Assembly: GCA_026929865.2 (NCBI GenBank)
Contig: CM049414.1
Span: 24,279,501-24,343,500, forward strand
Source of the DNA: Hyperoplus lanceolatus
Lineage: Eukaryota; Chordata; Actinopteri; Uranoscopiformes; Ammodytidae
DNA length: 64,000 nucleotides
Reading direction: 5' to 3'
Of the stretch, positions 24,312 through 37,300 are shown in pieces; within the stretch, counting starts at the first letter, position 1, and each line of letters starts with the position of its first letter. Position numbers and translations under genes: made by a program. The notes under the pieces were generated by a model. It was not told the DNA's origin, did no database searches, and saw only the letters and a list, made by a program, of their open reading frames with translations.

Positions 24312-25690
24312 GTATATCGTCCCTCTCCAACATGAGGGTTGTGTCTTTAACATGGTTCTGCTTGTGTGTTAGTTAACTCCATGCTTTGGCTGATTACTCT
24401 GTGTTTTCTCCACCTCAGAGACAATAGTTAGTCTAAGTTTGAATCTCGCTGCGCGAGCATTAGCAGGAGCAATATCAGTAAACGTCATTATACTAGTCTG
24501 TGATTGGCTGATTCCTGTGCCGCTAAGGCTTTGATTGGCTGGTTGTTCTGACTCAAAGACCTCTGATTGGCTGTCTGCAGAGCCTTCTCTTTTCTAAGGC
24601 TGTGACAGTCAGCAGACCGCAGAACATTGGAGAGAATAGTTAAAAAGAGGTTGAGGGGTTAGAAACATGAAAAGCTAAAATAGGCTGTTTATTTCAGGTA
24701 ACCTATTTTTGCAGTCAAAAGATTTATAAGATTTTTAAGAAAGTTTCAAATATATTTATTATAAAAAAAACAAAAAAAAAAAGCTCTCGTGTCCCAGCCT
24801 GGTCCCAGCGCCCCCCTAGGTTGTACGAACGCCCCCGTTGAGAAACCCTGTTCTAGAACATATTTTTGTGAAATGTTTGTCAGTACTCGGATCTCAACTT
24901 CATAACATGGAATATAACTTGTTACTGGAATATTCCTAAATATCTCAGCTATCCTTGAATCGGCCTTGCGTACACCCGCGTTCATTTATTAACTGTCAAT
25001 ACTGTATCTGATCTTTAGTGTATATCTTGTGTACTAACACCTGCACTATATATTTTACACAAATACCTGCTCATACGTCAAACTGCTGAATGTAACGGTT
25101 GTAGGGGAGAACGGGGTAATATGTAACACGGGTTGGTTGTCACAAACGTTTTATCTCGGAAACAGAAGGCGCTGTCTGTGAAATTTTTGTATGTAAATAT
25201 CCAGAATTGGGATCAGAGGTCACCTACATAGTCTTACTTGCAGTTAGACTGCTGAATTTGAGGTGAGAGGACTGTTTGTGTTTTTCATGTCAATTTGAAA
25301 ATGTTTAGCTCCTCAGTATTTTTCTTCTAGGCTTTTACACAATGGGTTTATAACAAAACATCTGTTACCCATAAAAAGTGTGAAGGGTAAGCTATAGTTT
25401 AGATTGTGGTTAGAAAGCTAATTAGTCGTCAGATGGTTGTTGGCCTTGATGCTAGCAAGAAATTCAAGTTGGGGTTGGTCGTCACATTTTTTGGGAGGTT
25501 TATTGTCACATGTTATCTCAAGGCTGCAGCCAGAAAAGGAACCCAATAACGAAATAAATAGTTTTTTTGTTGGCTTTTGGAGCTTTCCATGTTGTTAAGC
25601 AAAACTTTTTAATCATTTACTCTTGTTTGAATACGTTGTATATTTCTGCTGAGCTTGCTGAATAAAACCAGGTAGATCTTTTGATCCACT

Positions 25691-26450
25691 TGTTGTGAAA
25701 ATATTTCAACAGGAATAGCATGAAGGATGGAGTTTCCAGTCAAGATGTTTAGTTAATAAAGTGATATTTAATTCACTCAAAAGCAGAGTAGATGTCTCGT
25801 GCAGTTAAACGTGCACGGACCTAAATAGTGAGTGTTCAACCTGGTTGAGCTCTCAGAAAGAAGGCGCTTAAGACAAGGTGCACGAAAGCATATAAGGGAT
25901 TCCCCTTGTGGGGTCCAATTGGTCAAAGTCAAATGATGCAGACGGGACGTATTCTACTGTACGCGGTCTGGTTGGAGCACTGAGTATGGCCACTCAAACT
26001 GGCTCTCATCCGGGATCTTCTGGCTCCTCCTGATATCAGTAGTTGTGTGTGCATGTTGTCGGGTGCAAGGGGAAGGGGCCCTTATCAAGCTAAATTAATC
26101 TGGTGCTCAAGGCACATGTTCAACTGTCAATTGTGGCAGTTTGCACGTTTTGTCATGTAATGGTGTACTTCTTCATTAGCAACCTTTCTCTGTTCTAAGT
26201 TTGTGTGTGCTTAAGGTCAGTTAAACTTCCCTGAAAGTGTCACTTCTCTAAATTTGTATGTGCTTAGGGTCAGTCAAAGTTCCCTGCAAGTGTCACTTAT
26301 CTGTGTTAACAGACAGCCGAAATAAGACTGTCTGTGGATTCAAACCCTCTTAGTGATTTTTCCACTCCATCTAGGGCCTGCTGATTTAATGCTATTGTGT
26401 GTAATATGTGTATCATGAGTGGGCATCTCTAAAGGTTAATTTTCTCTACA
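25691..26450. mobile_element. probable solo LTR, 4-bp duplication
   Basis: The 760-bp insertion begins TGTTGTG and ends TCTACA, that is TG...CA. CACT stands on both sides (25687-25690 and 26451-26454). The paralogous spacers near 10613, 42930 and 50360 read straight through gatc-act-gaaaaa, giving the empty site. It contains no reading frame. TG...CA ends with a short fixed duplication are the signature of an LTR left after recombination between two LTRs. The retroelement family is not determined. Confidence 0.65.
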
Positions 26451-26540
26451 CACTGAAAAAGGCAGAACTCTCACTCATCCTTTTTGCTTCTTCATTCCTC
26501 CTCCGCAGAACTGTGTCGGAATAGAAGACAGGCAGGCTAC

Positions 26541-26668
<128 letters not shown>

Positions 26669-27612
26669 TTAAAGCGGCTACGAGTAACATTTAAATATCT
26701 TTTAAACAGCCTCACGTTTCCTCTGATAATCATAAATTACCTTTAACAGCAAACGAGACCATCAGTGCAAAGAAAGACGTTTTTAAATAGTTTTTATTAC
26801 TGCTTTTGGTCTGGTTGCACACCCAGTCCGATTTTCGGTTCGCTCGTGCAGGCTCTATGGTCACATATCCGTATTGGTCGCAGATTTCAGTGTGGCGCAG
26901 CAACGTGATTTGAGAAGCCTATCCCTCCAGGTGTGGGAAGGGGAGCGGGAGCCTTGTTTGATACAGTTATTTGTCGACATAATGACTGATAACGGGGCTG
27001 AACCATCAAAGAAAAAAAAGAAAATGCAATGACGAAAAACTAAAAGGGAGAGTGATATAGGCTACGGGGGGGACGAGGGCGTTGCCAAGCAACGTGTATA
27101 CAATTTCACGAGAGCGAAACTAGACTGCAGTGTTTACTCCTAAATGAATGAGCGGTTGGTACTAACACAAAGTTTGCTTTGCTTCACCATCATCAGATAA
27201 CCATTATCTGAAATAGTAATTATTTACAACAACATAAACACATTACCTCATCGTGGTCCATACTAACTGCCGTCAATCATTCATTCGCTTTCTGTGAGGA
27301 GTCGGACACGTAATCTTTCAGCTCCGTGAGAGAGAGTAGTTAGGTGACACTGCTGCATCAACTCATTGCAATCAGGTGCGTGTGGCAGTGACTGGCATTA
27401 GTTCATGCAGTGTCAAAACCACTCTCACGGAGCCGAAAAGAGTCCTCACACTTTCAACACACGGGCATGCACTATATTGCGCCCTTCTCAGTTCACACTC
27501 ACGCGTGTGGCACGAGCTATAAAACAGCTTTGCGACAGCGGGCGTCGTAAAAATACTACCGCTTTTGTCCAAAGGGGACGCCAACGTGCCATGTTACTCG
27601 TAGTGGCTTTAA
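26669..27612. mobile_element. large TTAA element, copy 2
   Basis: Inverted relative to copy 1: it starts TTAA-AGCGGCTACGAGTAAC and ends GTTACTCGTAGTGGC-TTTAA. It lies 0.6 kb before gene 4. Together with copy 3 (41877-42799, same orientation) it brackets gene 4. Confidence 0.75.
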
Positions 27613-28113
27613 CTGTCCCCCTTTATGGAAATGTGTCTTTGGCCTCTCCCTATCTGTTATCTGTTCATCATTACAGGCTAAACACCTCCAGATCTCTGCT
27701 GCTGTTGTAACCACACTCACACTTAAACACTTCCCGTTTAGTTCTTAGAAAAAGACGACAGCAAAGACACAATGAGGAACCAACAGCTCTCAGACTGTTA
27801 AAATATAATCTTGTTTGTGTCTTTCCCCAACTGTTACTGAATCACCATATTGAACCAAGGACGTCAAGAGTTAAATTATTTCATTCTTCACCTGTTAACG
27901 TGTGCTGTCAAACATCACAGTGAATCTTTGAGTCAGTTTTATGATAAACAACATCTAAAGAACACAAGTTGCAAAACATTTATGTTGACACCCTCAGTCC
28001 TCTACTTCTTCTTCCTGTCAGAAAGTCAAGTCATTGTGAAAAAAGCACCGTGGGACTCGACACAGTGTGAATCTGAGACCGACTAAGAGCCAATCAGATG
28101 GATGGATCACTAT
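27613..28113. repeat. spacer and promoter flank of gene 4
   Basis: Contains the shared block at 27640-27780 and a stretch (27790-28113) closely matching the upstream flanks of genes 3 and 5, which marks the conserved proximal promoter. Confidence 0.6.
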
Positions 28114-28122
28114 GAGGAAGTG
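28114..28122 (+). promoter_or_regulatory. ETS/PU.1-like site of gene 4
   Basis: GAGGAAGTG, 99 bp before the ATG at 28213, in sequence conserved with genes 3 and 5. Confidence 0.5.
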
Positions 28123-28212
28123 ACATCATTCTAATCACAATAAGTATATGCAGCACAACTTTAGAAACTCAGACAGTTCTGAGCATGAGAACAGGAGAGA
28201 CGGACAATCACG

Positions 28213-28279
28213 ATGGCTGAGTTCAAATGGATTAAAGTGACTTTATTTCTTGCAGCGCTGCTTCAGTTTACAGGTAAGA

Positions 28280-28310
<31 letters not shown>

Positions 28311-28320
28311 CACATAAACA

Positions 28321-28366
<46 letters not shown>

Positions 28367-31300
28367 CGTCTACTAGCCAGCAACACACACACTATATGAC
28401 TATATCAATATTATTAAAGATACAGCTTATTATCAAACACATTGTTTGTGTCCAACAGTGTGTGTTTAAGTGAACCATTATAAAGTCAGTATAAAGAAAT
28501 GAATTGTCAAACGAACTAGGAGCAATTCAGACATTTTCTCTCATCTTCTCAACAGCAGCACAAACCGGTCAGCTTTACCTCTCCTCCACTGTCAGAGATG
28601 GAGATGAAGTCACTTTGTCTTGTGAAAATGTGATCAAGGATCAGGATCAGTGTGACAGTACAACCTGGAGGTTCAGAGGTTCAAGAAGCTCAGCAGTAGA
28701 GCTGGTGACACTTGGATGGATTGGTGTGAACACTGGAGCCAAATCAGACAGACTGAGTGTCACAGCAAACTGTTCTCTGGTTATAAAGAAGGTCACAGCT
28801 GAGGATGCCGGTCTTTACTACTGTCAACAGTACAAATCAGGAGTTAGCCAAGGTCCAGATGCTGTGGTTTATCTGTCTGTTGTGACCAGTGAGTATTTAC
28901 ATCATAATGTTTTCAGCTCAAACTGTCTTATGAATGAATGAATGAATGAAGAAGAATGAAGAAGAATGAAGAAGAAGAAGAAGAAGAAAGAATGAATGAA
29001 TGAATGAATGATATTTGTTTTTTCGTGTCATGCCACACAAGTGGCCCATCCCACACAGGATTACAAGACACCGCTATAACTACACAAAGTGTGTAGTACA
29101 AACATGAAACAAACAAACAATACAATACAAATTATCCGGCACTGAATAAACACTAAACATAAAGAGACATATTCCTCCTTGCCCACGCCTTTTCAATAAA
29201 GTCAGCAATTGAAAAAGTTCTGTATTGGAACAGCCAAGCTAACATATCAGTATCACACATATAATGAACTTCTTTTACATCGACTTTCTTGAATAAACTT
29301 AATCTCAAATTGTGGTAAAACGGACAATAAAAAATGAAATTAATTTCATTTTCAATTTCCTCAAGATCACAAAAAGTACACAGCCTATTCTCCTCGCTGG
29401 TGCCCACCCACCGGCCTGACTCAATGTGTAAAGGGAGAATTCCTGACCTCATTTGTGCACACGGGGACCTCTTTCTTTTAGACAAGTTATACAAAATATA
29501 GTTCTCTGTACCAAACAGATGTTTAATTTGACACAAAGTACGCAGTTTAGGCATACCTCTTAATTCAGAGATCCAAGTCTCTCCAAGTGATAGCAATTAT
29601 TTTCCTATTTTGAGATTAATTTCCACTTTGTCTGTAAAGACATCCCCACAACCCAGACCCACATATAATTCATACACCTCACTTGCCCATCCTCCAATTT
29701 TATGCATGTCACATTCAAACACCTTTTTGGCAACTCTGTTGTCATCCATCCTCAACAGCCTATTCCACAACCTGGCCCTATCTCCTCCATCTTCAATCTT
29801 AGTCTACACTGTGGTTCTATCCCAAAGTCATGGAAATCTGCATTTGTCCTTCCACTTTTAAAAAGCGGAGACCCTTCGGTTTTAGATAATTATCGCCCAA
29901 TCTCCAGACTGTCTGTCTTGGCCAAACTGCTTGAGTCTTTCATAAATGAGCAACTAAAACATTTCTTATCTGACAACTCCATTTTAAATCCCACTCAGTC
30001 TGGCTTTCAAAAAGGACATAGTACAATTACTGCTGTAACCTCAGTTACAAATGATATCTTACATAATTTAGATAACAAGAAGTCTTGTGCTGCTTTATTT
30101 ATTGACCTTTCTAAAGCATTTGACACTGTGGACCATCACCTTCTCCTGCAGAGATTGCAAAGTAAATGCTTTAGTACCACTGTATTAAGCTGGTTCACTA
30201 ATTACCTGAGTGGTAGAACTCAGTGTGTGGCATTGGATAACTGTACCTCATCTTTGCTGGAAGTAAAAATGGGTGTCCCACAAGGGTCAGTTTTGGGCCC
30301 CATTTTATTTTCCATTTATATAAACAATTTAGGTAGGGACTTAAAGCAAACAAAGATTCATCTTTACGCAGATGATACCATTATGTGTACATCTGCCACA
30401 TCAGTCAGTGAAGCAATTACATATTTACAGTCTGCTTTTAGTGTAGTACAAAAATCTCTGGTAAGCTTAAAGTTGGTACTAAATGCTACAAAAACTAAGT
30501 CAATGATTTTTACCCGTTCACGCTCTCCAATAAACATCACTTTAACAACTCAGGATGGTACGATAATAGAGAGAGTATCGTCTTATAAATACTTAGGTAT
30601 CTGGCTTGATGATAAGCTGTCTCTCGGGGTCCATATTGTGAGCCTTTTAAAAAAAACTTAGACCTAAATTAGGTTTCTTTTTTCGCATGAAAAAGTGTTT
30701 TCCTCATTTAGCAAGGAAAAGGTTAGTGCAGAGCACTTTCTTATCAGTATTAGATTATGGTGACCTCATTTATATGCATTCTTCCTCATCGCTATTAAAC
30801 AAACAAGATGTAATTTACCATTCAGCCCTGTGCTTCATCACAGGTGCCCCAGCTAGAACTCACCACTGCATTCTGTATGAGGCTGTACAATGGCCCTCCC
30901 TCTCCCTTAGAAGGAAACTACATGCACTGATTTTTATTGCGAAAGCACTAATGGGTAAACTACCCCTTTACATTTCAAATTTGCTTTCCTTCCAAAACAG
31001 TGTTTACAAAACAAGGTCATCAGAATATATGTTATTAACCACACCACTAACAAGAACACAACTGGGTACAACAGCTTTCTCATCATATGCACCAAAGGTC
31101 TGGAATGAACTTCAAGCCACTCTAAAGCTGGAATCACTCCCACCACTCAGTACCTTTAAAAACATGTTACAATCAGCTCTAAAAGAACACTGCAACTGTT
31201 TTTAACCTGATGCCTTTTATTTATTTTTAATTTGTTTTTTTTAGCTGTATGTATTAGCTTGTTTTTATATAGCCTGTTATGAAGTGTAATGTTAGCATTA

Positions 31301-34300
31301 TAGTGTCAATTGTGGTGTACTTTGTTTGTGTGTGTGTGTGTGGCCTTGTGCAAATTCTGCAACTTCTTTTCTGCTGCCTGTCTTGGCCAGGACTCCCTGT
31401 GAGAAGAGTTACTGTAACTCAATGGGACCTTCCTGGTGAAATAAAGGTTAAATAAATAAATAAATAAACAACCTCATAATACACACACTCCAACGCTCCC
31501 TACAGGAGTCCCACCCCATGTCTCCGGTTGTAGCTGGTATTGGTGCAAATTTATGAACACCCATAAAATATCGGATGGCCCTGTTTTGGATTTTTTCACT
31601 CCCGGGAAAGTTTTTATAACCCCAGAACCCTGCCACATAATCCAACACAGGACACACACAAGCCTGGAAAAGTTTGGTGTATGTAGAAAAACCAATATCC
31701 TTCAGCATCTTAGTTTTGCCTATAACTCCACCAAGAGCTCTGCTGGCTGACTCAGAGAGAACTGTAGTACCCTTTGTGAAATGCATATGTTCATCCAGGT
31801 ATAATCCTAGGTATTTATAACATTTTGTATAGTTCAGCTTTTTTTCTCCAAAATGAAATTGAAATGTACTAGTAGCTGAACGAGGATTCCTAAAATGCAT
31901 TATTTCTGTTTTCTTTTCATTGATGGTCATTCTCCATTTACTGCACCAAGCTTCTGCACATGAGAGCATTCTTTGCAGATCTTCTTCTGAGTCAGCCATC
32001 AAAATAATATCATCTGCATATAAAAGTACACTGATGTTTTCCCCTCCAAACTGTACTCCACATCCTAATGATTTAATTGTATTGGCTAGATCATTTATAT
32101 ATACAGCGAAGAGAGTAGGCGATAAAGCATCTCCCTGCTTGACACCAGAGGAAGTGAAAAACCAGTTTGTAAGAAATTCATTCACCCTCACACATGACTC
32201 AGGTGCACTGTAAAGGGAACAGATTGCATGACAAAATTTGCCATTTATACCATTCTGTATAAGCCTGTAAGCAAGAAGGTTTCTGTTAATTAAGTCAAAA
32301 GCTTTCTGAAAATCAATGTAACAAACAAATGTATGCGTATTCTCATGCAATCTATTTCGTACTATTGTACACACTGTGTAGATATGATCAATACAGGCCC
32401 TTTCCTTACGGAACCCATTCTGTTCCTCAACCAGTAAATTTTCTTTCTCCAAAAAAGTTGTTAACCTATCATTAAGCAGAGTGGAGTACAGTTTATAGAC
32501 TGTGCTCATTAGACTGATACCTCTGTAATTAAGGGGCACTCTAGGGTCATCCTTCTGGGATTTTGGAATAGGATTCATAATAGATTTTTGCCACAGCGAA
32601 GGTAATTTACTGGTTTCAAAACATTTTTTAAATAATATTAGGAAAATTTGGACCAACTGGGGAGATTTCAAAACTTCATTTGGAAGATCCTCTATACCAG
32701 TAGCTTTTCCGGGTTTAGCCTTGTTAATGACTCTTTGGACCTCCGATATAGAGATCTCTGCATTGAGCTCCTCATTATCTCGGATCTCTTCCCCAAGCAT
32801 TTCTGCTTCTAGCCTACTTTTTATTTCACAGACATTAGCATAGAATTGTTCATCAAAACTTCCAGTGTCATTTGAAATTAATCCTGAAAAATCTTTTCCC
32901 CATTTGTTAAGTACATGTGCACAGTCATCTACTAAGTGTCCATCTTCACCCCATATCTCCATTGGAATTTTATTTGACCGCCTAGGTCCCAATTTATTAA
33001 TCTCATTCCAGAATCCTTGGGGATTAGAGGTTTGAATCTGTTCCAGAAGCAAGACCTGACCTCTTTCATATCTACGTTTAAACAGCCGATATCTTTTATC
33101 AAATACATGTTGCCTCATCCTAAAGTTATTTAAGAAGTGCTGTTTATCTGCTCTATTCCCCTTACATTTTAAAAATAGTCGCTCAGAAGTGTGCATGTCA
33201 TACCAAAGGTCTTGTAACTCTTTATTCCAGTAAGGTTTACTTATTTTGTGAGCTTTCTTTGACTTTGGAGTAGAATATTTATCCTGTGTGTATTTTCCCA
33301 TTTCCTTATAAAGTACTTTGCATAAATCCTCATACCAGCAGTCCAGCTCTTTTTGGTTTATGTGACATACTTCCAGCCTATTCAAAAGCTCCAATAATGC
33401 TGAACGTCTCAACTCTGAACAAAGGAAATCATTTGGGAGTGTTCTACATATCTGTCTTTTATAATATATTTTACTTTCCACTTCGGCAATAGAATCAGAC
33501 TTGGACATGTCACACCCTAAATGAAAGGTCAAATTTAATAAGGAATGATCAGGTAATTTACTGTGTTCCCCAATAAGCTCCATGCAACCTGTGGCTTCAA
33601 CTAATTGATTTGGCGTTAGCACTTTAAATGAAATACAGTTTTCTAAACAATTATGTGCTGCCAGTACATAATCTACAACTGCCTTGCCTTTAATTGACAC
33701 AGAAGTATAATTATCGTCCACCGGACATATTCTCCCATTTATAAGACACATTTTAGAATCCCTTAGAAATTCAATTAAAGATTCACCATGTTTGTTTACA
33801 TACTCATCAAGTGCAACTCTTAATGGAACGTCGTCAATCTCTTTAAGGTAGTCATCCAAATTACCCACCCTACTATTGAAATCTCCACTTACATATACAG
33901 CATCTGTGTGTGAACAAAGATAAATCTGGCTCACAAGATGAGCAAAAAAACCTGATGCATCCCTTCCCCAGGGAGACATTTCTGGGGGCAGATAACATGT
34001 AAAAGTAACAAAACAATAATCAGACAGCAAATGTTTAAATTGTAAACCAAGGATTCCGTGCATCTCTCTGTCCAAAACCTCGATTTTATACATTTTTAAC
34101 AACTCAGATCGTATACAAAATCCCACTCCCCCAGAACCTTGAGGGGCCTTTACGTGCTTAACCCTGTTATTGCCAAACCACACATAGCCCTCTAAATCAA
34201 TGGAGTCCTGTCCCTTTAAGTGGGTTTCGTTAAGGGAAATAATATCAGGTCGCACAGAGTTCAAAATAACAGTTCTTAACTCACAGTTCCGTACAGTCCA

Positions 34301-37300
34301 TCCGTTAATGTTCCAATGTACAAGGGAAAGCGTTTCACCTGTCCGCTGCAGCGTCGGTGCACCTTTTCAGGTAGGCCTATGCTCCGTCTCTTGCCTCGGT
34401 CTCCTCCTCCCGTTTGCTTCATTATCCTGATCCCGCTTGATCACTCGTCCATTACCAGTCACGAAAAAGTCTTTTCCTGATGGCATCTCAGCCAGAATGG
34501 TTCTGAAGTTAAGATCAATTAAACGCTCTGCATGAGATTTGGCTGAGCGCAGATACACTGTGCCGTATGTTTCACTTTCCTTTAACTTCTGCTTCCGACG
34601 TAGAACCGAAACTTTGTCTTGGACCGTGCCGAACTCCACTTTAATCAACCCCGGTCCACGGCCCCTCGGCAGAAGACGTTCCGCAGCCACCACCTCTGGC
34701 ATCGGGTCACACAGCATTCCGTCCGACAGTAGCGACTTCACCATCCCTAAACGGTAACCCCGAAACCATGATGGAAACCTCCGGGTTAAATTTGGTTTGC
34801 TTTATTTTAGTCAAATGCAGGCTTGATTCCATTTTTTCAATTCTCGTTCTCAGCTGACCAATCTCACAGTCCATATTATCTTGAATCTCTTTCGATTTTT
34901 TCTCAATCTCTGCTTTCAAATCATCCCTGTTTTCGTTGGCCAGCTTAGTTAAAGAACTTCGTAGTCTGTCAATTTGACTATTTAATTGTTTTTCCAGGGA
35001 TATATTCATTCCCTTTATTTTCTCCTCAATCGTCTTCTCCACGGATTGTTGCATGCAGTCAATGTTCCCATTGATTGCCTTCAGCTGTTGCGCTATGGCC
35101 TCCATGCCATCACTAGTCTCATTTTCGACTCCACAGCTTCGCAGACCCTCCTTGCCGCGTCCTTTCACGCTCATTTTAAGAATAGCAAATGTGCGTTCTT
35201 AAAAAGAGTTCTGGTATTCTTCTGGTAGAGTTGCGTATTATATTCCAATTAACTTTTCTCTTACTTTCAATCAAAATGTTTGGCAGCAGCGTCTTCTGCT
35301 GAGTGCCTCACGGTGCCGCTCCCCTACACCAGTATCTGTACTGAATGACTAATTATATCCGTTTCAGACTCAGACTTTGGTTTAAGTTGTGGACTGCTGA
35401 GTAACAAATAAACAAATTCATGTACACTATGTATGCACTAGGAAAGCCGTCTGCATACATCTGGATCGCATTTGTTCAACTGTCTAAATTGAATGATCCC
35501 CAGAAACAGTGTTACGCTACCTCTGTTAACTGGATCTCTCCTATATCACTGTTTGCAGTCCTATAGAATGTGTATTAAAATAATCTGATACAGCACTACA
35601 GCAAGTGGCAAAAAAGGAAGGTAGCAAGTGAAGTTTGTTTCTTCAGGGACATCGACTTGTGCAGTGTCTAATACATCACAAATAATACATAATCCATGTC
35701 TTATAGAACAAAATACTGAAACTTGATAATAATCATGATTACAGTGATCAGGTTACTTTTACTCTTGTTTTTTTCTCTGTCACATTATCTCCATCTTCAC
35801 CAGTGACTGAACAGGAGGACGATGGTCACGTGACGTTAAACTGCTCTGTGTCAGAATATGAGCCATTTTATGGTCCATACTGTTCACACACAGTGAAGTG
35901 GCTGTTTGATGGCAGAGATTTGGGAGAAGATCACAAACTAATGAAGACACAGTCTCCCTGCTTCGCCTCTGTGACCATTCCGACTTCTCATCACATTTAC
36001 ACATCAGGGGATAAACTACTGACATGTGAAGTGACTGATAGTGATAACAAGGTACAGGTGTTTCCCTTCAGACTTCAGCCCTCAGGTGGGAAGGAAGGTA
36101 AGAATAAGTTCAGGTTAATTAATTCTGTTTAATTTGTGTAAGTTTTAACATTACATCAGATCACAGGTTTCATACTGAACAGTTGGTTGAGTTGTGTTTG
36201 TCTGTTCAGGTGAGGACACAACAACAGCTCCAACAGAATCAACAACAACTAAGTTTCAACCAACAGGGGCCTGTTTCAGGTAGCTGGTTTTAAGGCAACC
36301 CAGAGTTTGTTCGCTCTGAGTTAGTGGAAACTCTGGGTTTTCCGTTTCAGGTAGCAGGTTCAGCGCAACCGAGAGTCAGTTACTGCGGCAACATACGCCA
36401 TGGGTCTAACCTGCTGGATAGGTGGTTAGTCCTACCCTGAGTTTGTTTTCACTTTACGCTGCAGCTCTGGGGCCTATTTCAGGTAGCTGGTTTTACATAC
36501 TCTGAGTTTAATCCTGCGCTCTGAGTTGGTAAACTCAGAGCGCAGGGTTGATGAGTAACTCTGGGTTTTCGGTTTCAGAACAGTGGATCAGTGTTGGGTC
36601 AATCAACCCTGAGCGTGTTCACTCTGGGTGGAGCATGTGCGTAAAAGCCATCGTCAATGGATCGCTGATAACATGATTCACCATGGAAACAGAAGAAACA
36701 AATACTTGATCCTCCCACTTCTCCACTTCTCAAAAAAGAAAAAAAGAAATCTCCGCTCCTCCCACTAGAGTTAGAAATATTAACGAATGAGCTTATGGTA
36801 GCCTATGGAGGAGAATTAACGGGATATTGTCTCATAACTCTGATCTAATCTCCTCGGCAATTCAGAAAAAAACAGAGCAAACATTTTTTGTCAAGAGAAT
36901 CATTTCGCTTCCGTATGAGAAGCCATAGTCTATTTTAAAAAGTTACGCATATCAGCTGTAAAGTAATAAAGCTGGCGCGGCACAGCATTGCTGACAGTGT
37001 TTTATATTTTCTGTATAATATGTTGGCAAGCTATAGCCTAATAGCCTACTGTGCAGTAAACAGAACAGACTGTCGCTTCTTTTAAATGGGGAGTGAAAGA
37101 CATTAACGTCAGGACACATTAGGTGACAGTTTCCATTGAAGAGCCTGATTGATTTATTACCAGATCCATTCTCCTCAAGTGATCACAGTTTAAATTATTA
37201 TATAATTTTTATATTCATATTAGGCTATTTAACGAGGCTTGTCTGTGACTTTAGGATCGCAGAAGTGAACTGTAACGATCGCGTGCAGCCGCAGCGTTAC

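Larger units (their letters stand above)
28930..35335 (-). mobile_element. LINE with ORF1 and ORF2, minus strand, split by a second LINE
   Basis: On the minus strand the order is ORF1 (35174 down to about 34367), ORF2 with endonuclease and reverse transcriptase (34264 down to about 31470), the foreign insertion 29600-31468, then the ORF2 C-terminus (29596-29153), and a tail of (GAAT/GAAGAAT)n-type repeats at 28930-29010 as read on the + strand. The whole element sits in the D1-D2 intron of gene 4. The right edge is approximate. Clade not determined; the ORF1 coiled coil and the CxxC...C cluster in the ORF2 C-terminus suggest an L1/Tx1- or I-like group. Confidence 0.75.

Noticed and set aside
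28930-29010. CRISPR-like or minisatellite array of GAATGAATGAA
   Set aside because: Simple tail repeat of the minus-strand LINE in a vertebrate genome.
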